Below the pieces are notes generated by a model that had not been told where the DNA came from, did no database searches, and saw only the letters and a list, made by a program, of their open reading frames with translations. 64,000 bases of DNA from Calothrix membranacea FACHB-236 (GTDB taxonomy: Bacteria > Cyanobacteriota > Cyanobacteriia > Cyanobacteriales > Nostocaceae), in NCBI RefSeq assembly GCF_014696315.1, contig NZ_JACJPX010000006.1, positions 62,001 to 126,000 on the forward strand, given 5' to 3'. Shown here piece after piece: positions 37,891 to 46,248 of this stretch. Made by a program: the position numbers and the translations under genes. How positions within the stretch are numbered: position 1 is the first letter of the stretch; every line of letters starts with the position of its first letter.

Positions 37891-38622
37891 CTATACGGCA
37901 GCAACAGCTACTAATGGGACAGCATCTTCAAACAAAAATTCATACAAAAATCGCTCTGCCCATTGATGTCCAAAGTAGCTGCTGAACAAACCAGATGCAG
38001 GATCGCGATCGGCACTATATTGGTCGTAGTCTTTTTGAGCTTTGACAATCCGTTGAATGTCTGACTGATCAATCAGAGGTTCGGCTTGGGCTAGCATCTG
38101 CCAGTACAGATTTAGATAGTCTTTGAAGGCTGCAAATACCCTCGTTTTGACTGTTTTTGGGTCGGTTTTGGCAAACAACAGATATTTGGAGAAGTATTGG
38201 TTAGCATCATAAAATTTCATTTCCAACCCTTGCGCCAAGTCTGGATACTTATCATGCAAGGTCTGCAATGGATGGATGTATTTCCTCAAGTAGGCTTCAT
38301 CTTGAAATAAAGGCTGGAAATCCATCACAATCAGATTCTTTACCTGACCGAAAGAGAGAAAGTCAATGCCAAGTAGAGGCAAATCATAGTGATGATTGGG
38401 ATAAATCACACTATTCATAATCTGAGCGCTTGCACCTGCATCAATATATGTATAGCGGATTTTCCGCAACTGTGGACACTGATAGCACCAACTCTGAATT
38501 GTGGCGGGATTTCTACCGCGATCGCTCACCTGATACTCTAGTCCTGGGGGAATTGGGCGACTCTCCAATATAAACCGTTGCAAAAGCGATTGTTCCAGAT
38601 GCTCAAGGAAGCACTTATACAT
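37891..38622 (-). CDS. pebA: PebA, 15,16-dihydrobiliverdin:ferredoxin oxidoreductase
   Basis: A 243-residue bilin reductase: MYKCFLEHLEQSLLQRFILE, CPQLRKIRYTYIDAGASAQI, MNSVIYPNHHYDLPLLGIDF (with the catalytic Asp region) and DPASGLFSSYFGHQWAERFL. PebA converts biliverdin IXalpha to 15,16-dihydrobiliverdin, handed to PebB. The pebA-pebB order on the minus strand is typical. The 5' region (38623-38815) up to cpeU has no gene; the pebAB promoter should lie there. Confidence 0.95.
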   Translation of the reverse strand: MYKCFLEHLEQSLLQRFILESRPIPPGLEYQVSDRGRNPATIQSWCYQCPQLRKIRYTYIDAGASAQIMNSVIYPNHHYDLPLLGIDFLSFGQVKNLIVMDFQPLFQDEAYLRKYIHPLQTLHDKYPDLAQGLEMKFYDANQYFSKYLLFAKTDPKTVKTRVFAAFKDYLNLYWQMLAQAEPLIDQSDIQRIVKAQKDYDQYSADRDPASGLFSSYFGHQWAERFLYEFLFEDAVPLVAVAAV

Positions 38623-38815
38623 AAAAGTTAGAGACTAATTTGCCTTAATCCCAGAGAATAGAGGATTCACAAATTCGCCGTCTCGAATATGTTAAACAAA
38701 GTAACGATCCTTAACGTTAGCCAGAGGTGATAGTGCAATACTTAGAGGATGCGATCGCCAGAATAATTACCTAGAAGGCACCACAAGTTCTTGAAGATTA
38801 TGAGCGACCAGAAGA

Positions 38816-39403
38816 TTATACAGAGGCTCTAGATAAATTTTGTTGTACCATCTGTGCTAAATTCGCCTCTGTCAAATAGCGTCGTTCCGAACAATAGGTC
38901 ATCAAATACACACCATTCATCATCCGCACTGTACTGACACGTACTCTAAAATCATCAGTCATAAACCAGCAACGTTCTTGACCTTGGTTGGTTTCATATT
39001 CAGTATCGATGGTTAAAATACCATCTTGTCCAAACCAGTAGCGGCTAACTACCGGAATTTTTTCTACATAGCCTTGGTTACGCAGCAATTTTCCCGTTCG
39101 CCCAGTCTCATCATCTGGGACATCAATCAAAACAGCTGCACGTTCTGGATCGGGTTCGCGATCATCGTCGTGTTCTTGCCACATAAAGCTAGCACCTCCC
39201 TTCGCACTAGCTGGATCAATACCTTGAGATTCGCAAATTGTTTTCACCCGTGGATCGTCGAGTGTCATTACTTGCACATAAAGCTTGGATTCTCCCGACT
39301 GATCCGCCACTGCATCAAAGTGATGCACTGTGCGCTGGGTAAACCAAACTCCTTCACTCTTTTGAAAAAACTCCATCATAGTCATGGGTTGTACAAAAGG
39401 CAT
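38816..39403 (-). CDS. cpeU: CpeU-type (CpcS/CpeS family) bilin lyase
   Basis: I start at ATG 39403 (MPFVQPMTMMEFFQKSEGVW), preceded by AGGAGCAATT, giving 195 residues; the longer open frame adds an unlikely 31-residue extension. S/U-type lyase features: WFTQRTVHHFDAVADQSGES, SFMWQEHD, DETGRTGKLLRNQGYVEKIP and SRYWFGQDGILTIDTEYET, then CWFMTDDFRVRVST. Because the cpeS gene proper is in cpeCDESTR (49011), this second paralog is named cpeU by analogy. It is divergent from the pentapeptide gene. Confidence 0.82.
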   Translation of the reverse strand: MPFVQPMTMMEFFQKSEGVWFTQRTVHHFDAVADQSGESKLYVQVMTLDDPRVKTICESQGIDPASAKGGASFMWQEHDDDREPDPERAAVLIDVPDDETGRTGKLLRNQGYVEKIPVVSRYWFGQDGILTIDTEYETNQGQERCWFMTDDFRVRVSTVRMMNGVYLMTYCSERRYLTEANLAQMVQQNLSRASV

Positions 39404-39507
39404 AATTGCTCCTCTAATGAAGTGTGAAGTGAGTTCGCACTTCATCCTTTTTATGAGTGTAGATAGGTCGCGGTACAATACCCTAAATAATCTCACGATT
39501 TCAATCC

Positions 39508-40320
39508 ATGATCAGCAGGGAGACTCATAAGACACCCCAAGAGGTTTTGGCTGTCCTCAAGGCAGGGGTTGCTCTCATCCAGGAAGATTTATATCAATTC
39601 AATCTCAGTGGTTTAGAACTACAAAGAGCCAATTTGCATCAAGCTACTCTGATTCGAGCCAATCTTAGTAAAGCAGATCTGAGTGCAGCGGATCTCAGTG
39701 GTGCTGATTTACGAGCAGCGGATCTGTGCCAAACGATTTTAAAAGATGCCAATTTAGAGGCAGCTTGTTTGTACCGAGCCGATTTGAGTGGTGCAGACTT
39801 ACGCGGAGCTAATTTGACTGCTACGAAGCTACTAGGTGCAAGATATGATAGCCAAACCCTATTTCCTGAAGGCTTTAATTACAAATCCTCTGGGGCGATT
39901 GGGCCAAATGCCTATTTGAATGGCGCTCAGCTGAATACAGCTAACTTACGTTATGCGGATTTGCAAGGTGCAAGTATGTTAGGAGCATATTTAGGTGGGG
40001 CCGATCTAACCCATGCTAATCTTCAAGGTGCGCGGCTAACTCAGGCTGACTTGCGGAAAGCCTGGCTAGCTGGAGTATCATTACGCAATGCTCGGTTAAA
40101 TGGAGCTAACTTAGCAGGAGCAGATTTAAGAGCAGCAGATTTGACTGGCGTTGAGTTCGAGCAACTAGAAAGCATTGCTGGAGCCGATTTTACCAATGTT
40201 CAGGGGCTAAGTAACGAGATGCGATCGCGCCTCCTTAGCCAACCTGCACAAGAGCTAGATACACCTCATGCTTTAACCCGACGTACCACACGCGCCAGCC
40301 TGGAAAGTATCTCTGTATGA
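39508..40320 (+). CDS. Pentapeptide-repeat protein, 270 aa
   Basis: Two runs of A(D/N)LxX pentapeptides (residues about 37-110 and 135-215): LQRANLHQATLIRANLSKAD, LSGADLRAADLC, then after a 25-residue break NTANLRYADLQGASMLGAYL and onwards. They would form two right-handed beta-helix segments. Residues 1-30 (TPQEVLAVLKAGVALIQED) are a helical cap. Such proteins are common in cyanobacteria with diverse or unknown roles. The GIGGxx-like break (SQTLFPEGFNYKSSG) is also typical. Position between cpeU and a small gene gives no strong hint. Confidence 0.88.
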   Translation: MISRETHKTPQEVLAVLKAGVALIQEDLYQFNLSGLELQRANLHQATLIRANLSKADLSAADLSGADLRAADLCQTILKDANLEAACLYRADLSGADLRGANLTATKLLGARYDSQTLFPEGFNYKSSGAIGPNAYLNGAQLNTANLRYADLQGASMLGAYLGGADLTHANLQGARLTQADLRKAWLAGVSLRNARLNGANLAGADLRAADLTGVEFEQLESIAGADFTNVQGLSNEMRSRLLSQPAQELDTPHALTRRTTRASLESISV

Positions 40321-40378
40321 AAGTTTGATGATGGGAGCAAAGAGAACAAAGAATTCAAACGTCTCTCCTGCTCCCCTC

Positions 40379-40585
40379 TTATGACTTAATCGCTGTCCAA
40401 TCTTTTTTCAGCAAAGCGAGAAAGGTAGCAATTCCTTTAGAAAATCCTTGGGGATCGGGTAGAACATACTGCGGAAATTCCTCAAACGGCTGCCAAGGGT
40501 CTGACGAATTATGACGCAGGTACAAAGCGCGATCGTCTCCTTCCAATTTCCAGAGCATTTGACCGCCGGTAGGAATTTCAGCCAT
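40379..40585 (-). CDS. Conserved small hypothetical, 68 aa
   Basis: MAEIPTGGQMLWKLEGDDRA followed by LYLRHNSSDPWQPFEEFPQY is a compact sequence with a real-protein look, ending KKDWTAIKS. It is convergent with the pentapeptide gene, with 58 bases between stops. AGGAGAAATAA precedes the ATG. No function known. Confidence 0.6.
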   Translation of the reverse strand: MAEIPTGGQMLWKLEGDDRALYLRHNSSDPWQPFEEFPQYVLPDPQGFSKGIATFLALLKKDWTAIKS

Positions 40586-40797
40586 TTATTTCTCCTATGT
40601 TGCAAACAAAAATACTTAGTTACAGTTTGCTCTTTCCCAATTCTGCCAGTCTTAATATTAATTTATGTCAACATTGCTACAATATCGCTAGACTTTTGTA
40701 TTGAATTGCTGTAAAGCATAAATAAATTATAGGTAACCATTACTGAGTTAGGTACAACTCAAAGACATAGTTTTCTTCTCCACCTGACGATGGAGTT

Positions 40798-40840
40798 GTC
40801 ATTGGTCATTTGTCATTAGTTATTTGTCATTTGGGGTTTG
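40798..40840. repeat. Heptamer tandem repeat (TCATTGG/TCATTTG)n
   Basis: Degenerate heptamers in the 325-bp gap 40586-40910, followed by a C-rich run (TCCCCTTGTCCCCTTGTCCC). No gene in this gap. Confidence 0.7.
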
Positions 40841-40910
40841 GTATTAGTTATTTCCCCTTGTCCCCTTGTCCCTTTGTCTCCCCTGCTCCCTCTACCCGCT
40901 TCCCAACTCC

Positions 40911-41570
40911 TCAAGGAATTAGATTTTCCATTGCCGCCCCCACCACCCGATGATCGGCATCTTGTCTTAGTTGTGCCAGGGCTTCCTTGGCTTCAGGAGT
41001 ATTAAAGTGCTTGAGGGCATAGGCAACTCTTACCCGGATATATTCAGACTCAGAATTTTTCAGGTTCAGGAGATAAGACAAAGCTGCTTCAGACTGACGA
41101 GAATTTGCTAACCACCCCAGCCCATCTACAGATGCTTCTTGGACTGCAGCATCGTCACTTTCTAGCCCTAGCATACATACCTCTAGCACTTCTTCCGGGC
41201 AATCCATTTCTACCAAGGCTGCTAAAATACTACGGCGTACCAACCAGTGATCGTCTCGCAAAAACGTCTGCACTAGATGAGAGGCAGAAATTTTGCCAAA
41301 TAAAGATAGGGAATTAGATGCTTCGGCGCGGACATTGGGGGTGTTATCAAACTTCATAATTTGCAACAGGGCAGCAAAAGATTCTGAGGTTTTTTGCTTA
41401 CCCAACTCCCTCGCCACAAAGGTTCGCACCAAAAACTCTGGATCTTGGATATGGCGGTTGAGTAAAGGAACAGCGACATCTGCCGGATAATCTTGCAGGG
41501 CAGAGATTGCCTTCAGGCGGTATTGAAAATCGGAGTTTTGCAGATTGGTTTCGATTTGACTGAGATCCAT
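40911..41570 (-). CDS. HEAT-repeat protein, NblB/lyase-like, 219 aa
   Basis: About five HEAT/PBS-lyase repeats: FQYRLKAISALQDYPADVAV, FLVRTFVARELGKQKTSESF, VRAEASNSLSLFGKISASHL, LVRRSILAALVEMDCPEEVL, VQEASVDGLGWLANSRQSEA. The family covers CpcE/F-type lyases and NblB/IaiH proteins. At 219 residues it is closer to NblB/IaiH than to CpeY/CpeF. Next to the DUF1838 gene, both minus-strand. I cannot assign it to a specific bilin site. Confidence 0.75.
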   Translation of the reverse strand: MDLSQIETNLQNSDFQYRLKAISALQDYPADVAVPLLNRHIQDPEFLVRTFVARELGKQKTSESFAALLQIMKFDNTPNVRAEASNSLSLFGKISASHLVQTFLRDDHWLVRRSILAALVEMDCPEEVLEVCMLGLESDDAAVQEASVDGLGWLANSRQSEAALSYLLNLKNSESEYIRVRVAYALKHFNTPEAKEALAQLRQDADHRVVGAAMENLIP

Positions 41571-41625
41571 AGAATCTTAATTTTGAATTTTGAATTGGTA
41601 TAAGGGGTGGGTTGAGCTTAAAGTC

Positions 41626-42423
41626 TTAAATCGATTCGGGAATGGGAAAGCGTTCTCCTTTTAAGTAAGCGGCAAAATGCTTCTTAAAGTAAAGTGTACT
41701 GGTCATATTTGGTTCGTTACTCTGGTCTGGAGTAAATTCATATATCGGCACTTGTTCGCGAATCAGTTTAATCAGGTTGGGATTGAGTTTTGCAAAGGAT
41801 TCAACCCGAGTCGTTGTGGTTTCAAATCGTAAGCGGGCTGGATGACCATAGCCTAGTTTCATCCAGGGTAACCAGGGACAGTCTCTTGCCCAGGTCGCTG
41901 GAGGCAGATCCTTCACCCCTGGTCGGGCAATGTGGCTAGTGAAGTATTCTGTCCCATTAAAGGTTTCACCGGGACAATAATCTCGATATTGGTGATCTGC
42001 TGCTAATGGATGAGGATAGGTTAGGGGAATTTCTACAACAGAAGTAACATAATCTTGTCCTTGGGGAACTACCGTCGTTTTCGGTCGCACAGCCCCCTGC
42101 ACTATGCGATTGGCAATATGCACGATCGCCACAGCCGGACGAGTCAAATCAGGTTGCCATGTATGCAGGATTTCTTGGGTATGTGGATCGCAAAATAGAC
42201 CTAACTCTCGATTGATCCGGTAACCCACCTGACCAAACTCAGGATCGGGACGAATGAAAACTTTGGTTGCATTCATCCCAATAATCGAGAATAATTTCTC
42301 CCGTTGATGCTCACCTGTCTGTTGCCAAAATACTTCTCCCTCCCAGCGATAATAAAGCTGTTGACCATGATGATTTCTATAAAAATCTAGGTTATTAACT
42401 GTGTAGTCTTCGGAATTGTTCAT
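41626..42423 (-). CDS. DUF1838 family protein
   Basis: A 265-residue soluble protein: YRWEGEVFWQQTGEHQREKL, FSIIGMNATKVFIRPDPEFG, GLFCDPHTQEILHTWQPD, IPLTYPHPLAADHQYRDYCP and WLPWMKLGYGHPARLRFETT fit the DUF1838 pattern, a family of unknown function frequent in cyanobacteria and some proteobacteria. It is transcribed toward the HEAT gene with 55 bases between, suggesting an operon. Divergent from the phycobiliprotein-like gene (221-bp gap with no gene). Confidence 0.8.
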   Translation of the reverse strand: MNNSEDYTVNNLDFYRNHHGQQLYYRWEGEVFWQQTGEHQREKLFSIIGMNATKVFIRPDPEFGQVGYRINRELGLFCDPHTQEILHTWQPDLTRPAVAIVHIANRIVQGAVRPKTTVVPQGQDYVTSVVEIPLTYPHPLAADHQYRDYCPGETFNGTEYFTSHIARPGVKDLPPATWARDCPWLPWMKLGYGHPARLRFETTTTRVESFAKLNPNLIKLIREQVPIYEFTPDQSNEPNMTSTLYFKKHFAAYLKGERFPIPESI

Positions 42424-42644
42424 AATTTGCCTGTTGAGTTTCGTAACAACTTACCGCTAAAGTTTTACTAATAGCTTACTTAATGAGGCTATTTGCCATA
42501 GCCCTGCTAAAAGTTTGAAAGGGGGCAAGAGTGCTTCTCAATCAATTAATACTTTTGAAAATAACCGAAAACCAAAAGGATACAAGCCCCCAAATTGATT
42601 ATGGGGATGATTAATTTTGAATTTTGAATTTGGAGCGAAGCGAA

Positions 42645-43226
42645 GTGACTCAAGTACAATTGAGTGAAAAAGTTCGAGAACTGATTAAAAAAGCTAGGAT
42701 AGTCAGTTTTGCTACTTGGCAAAATACCCATTCAGCAGAGGCTATTGAGCTATTCCAGGCAGCTGACGATCAAGGACGATATCTTACTGATGAAGATTTA
42801 CAGCAGATTCAGCAACTAGTATCGGCAAATCCAGTACTCATTGCCGTAAGTAAAGAGTTACGCGATCGCGTTCATGAAATTGTAGATGAAGCCAGAAGCC
42901 AGGTATTAGCTACATTCCCCAACATTACCCAACCTGGTGGCGGACTTTACCCAGCAGTCAGGGCCGATGCTTGCTGGCGTGATTTTTGGCACTTCTTACG
43001 CTGTATTACTTATGGTATTGCTGGTCAGCATACCGACTATACAAGCTCTGACGGATTACACTATATGCAACTCTTGTATCAAGAATTGCAAGTACCTTTA
43101 GATGCAATGGTTGTTGGGCTAGAAGGCATTAAAACTGCCAGTTTAAAGCGAGTGGAACCAGAGCAGCAAGCAATGGTTGCCCCTTATTTTGAGCATTTGA
43201 TTGAGCAATTAAAGCAATTTCGCTAA
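42645..43226 (+). CDS. Phycobiliprotein-like (phycobilisome protein family) orphan, 193 aa
   Basis: A diverged globin-like phycobiliprotein. The start is GTG at 42645 after GGAGCGAAGCGAA. The central motif AVRADACWRDFWHFLRCITY retains the bilin-binding Cys and the Asp three residues on (compare [17 protein letters not shown] in CpeB). Helices GRYLTDEDLQQIQQLV and HYMQLLYQELQVPLDAMVVG correspond to the usual globin helices. It lacks the second and third attachment cysteines and pairs with no obvious alpha/beta partner. It may be a linker-like, sensing or assembly phycobiliprotein homolog; function not known. Confidence 0.8.
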   Translation: MTQVQLSEKVRELIKKARIVSFATWQNTHSAEAIELFQAADDQGRYLTDEDLQQIQQLVSANPVLIAVSKELRDRVHEIVDEARSQVLATFPNITQPGGGLYPAVRADACWRDFWHFLRCITYGIAGQHTDYTSSDGLHYMQLLYQELQVPLDAMVVGLEGIKTASLKRVEPEQQAMVAPYFEHLIEQLKQFR

Positions 43227-43270
43227 CACCACCCTCTAATATACCCAAAGCAAGATTTTCCTTGATGCGG

Positions 43271-43645
43271 CTACCAATGGAGAATTCTACTAATTTGCTC
43301 CGGTAGATCTAGGGAGTTAAAGGGTTTGGTAATGACACCGCTAACTCCCAAATCATTAAACTGACGCTTTTCTGCTGTTTGTGCTTTGGCAGTTAACAGA
43401 ATAACTGGAATTTGTTCGGTTTCCGAATGAGACTGGAGTTCTTTAAAGGTAGCAATACCATCCATGTCTGGCATCATCACATCTAACAAAATCACATCTG
43501 GTTTCGCGGTTTGGGCAGCCTGGATGCCTTCAAAGCCAGAACTAGCAGTGAAAACTTCCCATCCTGCAGCCATTCGGATGCCAAATTGCACAACAGTTTG
43601 GATGGTTTCTTCGTCATCAATAATTAAAATCCGCTTGGTTTGCAT
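43271..43645 (-). CDS. rcaF: RcaF-like single-domain response regulator
   Basis: A CheY-like receiver only: KRILIIDDEETIQTVVQFGI, VILLDVMMPDMDGIATFKEL with the phospho-Asp, ILLTAKAQTAEKRQFNDLGV and ITKPFNSLDLPEQI. From the ATG at 43645 it is 124 residues, the size I recall for RcaF. An earlier ATG at 43660 overlaps the kinase stop (ATGA), but GGGGGAAGCT lies before 43645. Directly after rcaE. In Fremyella RcaF passes phosphate from RcaE to the DNA-binding RcaC, which is not in this window. Confidence 0.85.
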   Translation of the reverse strand: MQTKRILIIDDEETIQTVVQFGIRMAAGWEVFTASSGFEGIQAAQTAKPDVILLDVMMPDMDGIATFKELQSHSETEQIPVILLTAKAQTAEKRQFNDLGVSGVITKPFNSLDLPEQISRILHW

Positions 43646-43656
43646 AGCTTCCCCCG

Positions 43657-45774
43657 TCATTGGATATTGGCGTACTCAAGAGTAGGTAATGTGAATGCAA
43701 AGGTGCTTCCACACCCTGGAGTACTCTCAGCCCAAATTCTGCCGTTGTGTTGTTCAATTATTTTGCGACAGATAGTCAGCCCTAAACCAGTACCACCTTT
43801 TTTGCGGGAATCTGACGAATCTACTTGTTGAAACCTTTCAAAGATCCGTTCGAGTTGGTCAGCGGGAATGCCTTGCCCTTCGTCTCGCACCCGAAACACC
43901 ACTTCTTTGGGGTTGTTTGGGGAGCCTTTTTCTTGTTCTACTGTTAGCCAAACAGTCCCCCCTGGTGATGAAAACTTAATTGCATTACTAAGTAAATTTG
44001 TCAATGCTTGCAAGATATAATCGGCATCTGCCCACACGGAAATATCTTGTGGTTGTTTGACTAGAGTGATTTCTTGCTGCTGTGCCATTGCTTGCATTGC
44101 CTCTGCTGCTTGGATCATCAAACTAGCAGCATTACAGGCTTGGCACTCCATAATGACTTTGCCAGACTCAATTCGCTGTAAATCGAGGACGTTGTTGACT
44201 AAACGCACTAACCGTTCAGTACTGTCATCAGCAATTCCTAGCATTTGTTGTCCTTCAGTCGAGAGAGTACCCAATCGCCCTGTTGCTAAAATTTTCAAGG
44301 CACTATGCAAGGAAGTTAGGGGAGTCCGCAGTTCGTGGCTAATGATAGAAATGAATTCATCTTTCATCCTTTCAATAGCTTTGCGATCGCTAATATCGCT
44401 ACTCAGCGCGAAAAATCCCTTAACCATGTTTTCGTCATCCAAATCCGGGATGTAAGTCACATCAACCGCTCGCCAACTCCCATCTTTTAAAACAATATCA
44501 TTTTCATAGTTGACCGCTTGCCCAGATAAAGCTGTTGTTACATAAGCTTCCATTCTTTGGTAACAATCTTCTCCCCAAACCTGACGCAGATGGGAACCAT
44601 AAATTTCTGGTGGAGATTGTCCCAGCCAATCCTGATAAGCTTGATTATTAAAGCGATATTGTTGTTGATCGTCCACATAAGCAATCAGTACTGGCAAAGC
44701 ATTGGTAATCAATCGCAATTGCTCTTCACTCTGTCGCAATGCTGCTTCTGCTTGCATCCGCACATTAATTTCCTCTTGCAATTCGGCGGTGCGCGCTGCT
44801 ACAACCTCTTCTAATCTTTCTAATAATTGGGCTTGAGATAAAGCAATACTGATTTGATCTGCTAATTGCTGCATCAATTCCAACTCAAAATCAACCCATT
44901 GGCGAACGCTGTCGCATTGGTGCGCGATTAACAAACCCCAAAGCTGATTCTGGGAGTTGGCATTGAGGTTTTGCACAATCGGTACAATTAATTTGGCTTT
45001 GATATGGAATTGATCGACAAATTCCACCAAACATTCCGCCAACCCTGCGGCTGGATCATGTACATCAGCGATCGCTCTTACCCTTCCTTGGGCATATAGT
45101 TGTTGATACTCTTGGGGAAAAACTTCTTGGGGAAATTCCAGATCCATCAGTGTGGGATAATCTGGTAAAACTGATTCGCTGATGGTTTTGCCTGTACCAT
45201 CCGGTAATACATGATAAATTAGCACGCGATCTGCTTGGAGAATCCGCTGCACTTCTGTAACCGTGGTATGCAGAATTTCCTTGAGCTGTAACGACTGGCG
45301 AATTTTTAGCGTCACTTCCGAAAACAGTTCCACTCGCTGCTGTTGCTGTCGTAATTCCGCTTGCATTGATTCTCGGCGTTGACTAATATCTCGTAATAGC
45401 AGCAGATGACAGTGGGGAAGGACGTTAGGTGTTAAAGTATATTCCATTTCTCGCTGGGTTTGAGCAGCAGATGCAACTAACAGCTCCCCCATCAACGATT
45501 TTTCTGATGGAAAACCCAGAGACTTGGGTTGACGAGTAAATTCCGCAGTAATGAAATTAGATAAAGCTTGCCCTTTGAGTTGCTGACGTGGTAGTCCAAG
45601 TAAATCACAAGCAGCAATATTCATATCTACGAAACATAAGCGATCGTCAATCAGGGCGATCGCATCATGGGCGTTCTGAAATAAAGTTTTAATCAAGCGC
45701 TTTTGAGTTCGTCGTTGATGTTTAGATTTCTTCGCGCCGGATTGCTTTGGCTGCTTAGAGGAACGTTTAGACAC
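43657..45774 (-). CDS. rcaE: RcaE-type green/red cyanobacteriochrome histidine kinase
   Basis: A 705-residue kinase with GTG start: basic N-terminus, PAS (27-130), GAF (150-315), PAS (345-465), HisKA with His480 in FISIISHELRTPLTSLHSAL, and HATPase (NLLSNAIKFS, DEGQGIP, GGTGLGL). In the GAF domain Glu217 (PQEVFPQ), Cys248-Leu249 (AECLVEF) and Lys261 (HIKAKLIVP) coincide with the protochromic triad Glu217/Leu249/Lys261 that I recall for Fremyella RcaE, numbering included; Cys248 is the bilin-attachment position. It should sense green versus red light and control phycoerythrin synthesis (type 3 chromatic acclimation or similar). Followed by rcaF. Confidence 0.88.
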   Translation of the reverse strand: MSKRSSKQPKQSGAKKSKHQRRTQKRLIKTLFQNAHDAIALIDDRLCFVDMNIAACDLLGLPRQQLKGQALSNFITAEFTRQPKSLGFPSEKSLMGELLVASAAQTQREMEYTLTPNVLPHCHLLLLRDISQRRESMQAELRQQQQRVELFSEVTLKIRQSLQLKEILHTTVTEVQRILQADRVLIYHVLPDGTGKTISESVLPDYPTLMDLEFPQEVFPQEYQQLYAQGRVRAIADVHDPAAGLAECLVEFVDQFHIKAKLIVPIVQNLNANSQNQLWGLLIAHQCDSVRQWVDFELELMQQLADQISIALSQAQLLERLEEVVAARTAELQEEINVRMQAEAALRQSEEQLRLITNALPVLIAYVDDQQQYRFNNQAYQDWLGQSPPEIYGSHLRQVWGEDCYQRMEAYVTTALSGQAVNYENDIVLKDGSWRAVDVTYIPDLDDENMVKGFFALSSDISDRKAIERMKDEFISIISHELRTPLTSLHSALKILATGRLGTLSTEGQQMLGIADDSTERLVRLVNNVLDLQRIESGKVIMECQACNAASLMIQAAEAMQAMAQQQEITLVKQPQDISVWADADYILQALTNLLSNAIKFSSPGGTVWLTVEQEKGSPNNPKEVVFRVRDEGQGIPADQLERIFERFQQVDSSDSRKKGGTGLGLTICRKIIEQHNGRIWAESTPGCGSTFAFTLPTLEYANIQ

Positions 45775-46248
45775 CTACATCTATATGCAAAGGGACATTT
45801 CCATTTTTTACTGAAGTTATCTCAAGTTCAAATTTGATTAATTTATTTTTGGAAAATTTAACATTTTGTATACAGCAAGCAGGAACGAATTGGGGACTGG
45901 GGGCTGGGGAACAAGAGAAACCTCTATTACCCATTACCCATTACCCAATTACCCCATGCCCATTACAAATCGTTTGTGCAAACTGAGTGCAAAATTCTCT
46001 CATTTCATCAAGATTTACAAATCTTGATGTACATCTTTCCGCGCTCATAAGAAAATGATCATAACAAAGCGTATAAAACGCCTAAAAGCTTGTGCATCCA
46101 GGAAACCACAACTTCCATGCTTATGGAAGCTGGAAATTTGGGTTGCCACAAATCAATCCAGAGATTTAATTAGCCTGGTGGACAATCTGAAATTTATTTA
46201 CAAATTGAAACAATTTTCTTAAACTTTCGTTAACAGGAGAAACAATTA
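45775..46248. promoter_or_regulatory. Divergent rcaE / cpeC promoter region
   Basis: 474 bases between rcaE (-) and cpeC (+) with no gene. A small hairpin CTTCCA/TGGAAG (46112-46129) lies 120 bases before cpeC, and ACAGGAGAAACAATTA supplies the cpeC ribosome site. Promoter boxes or an RcaC 'L box' cannot be placed with certainty. Confidence 0.6.

Noticed and set aside
38816-39403. Naming the first S-type lyase cpeS
   Set aside because: The paralog at 49011 occupies the cpeS position in cpeCDESTR and looks closer to CpeS; the one here fits CpeU better.
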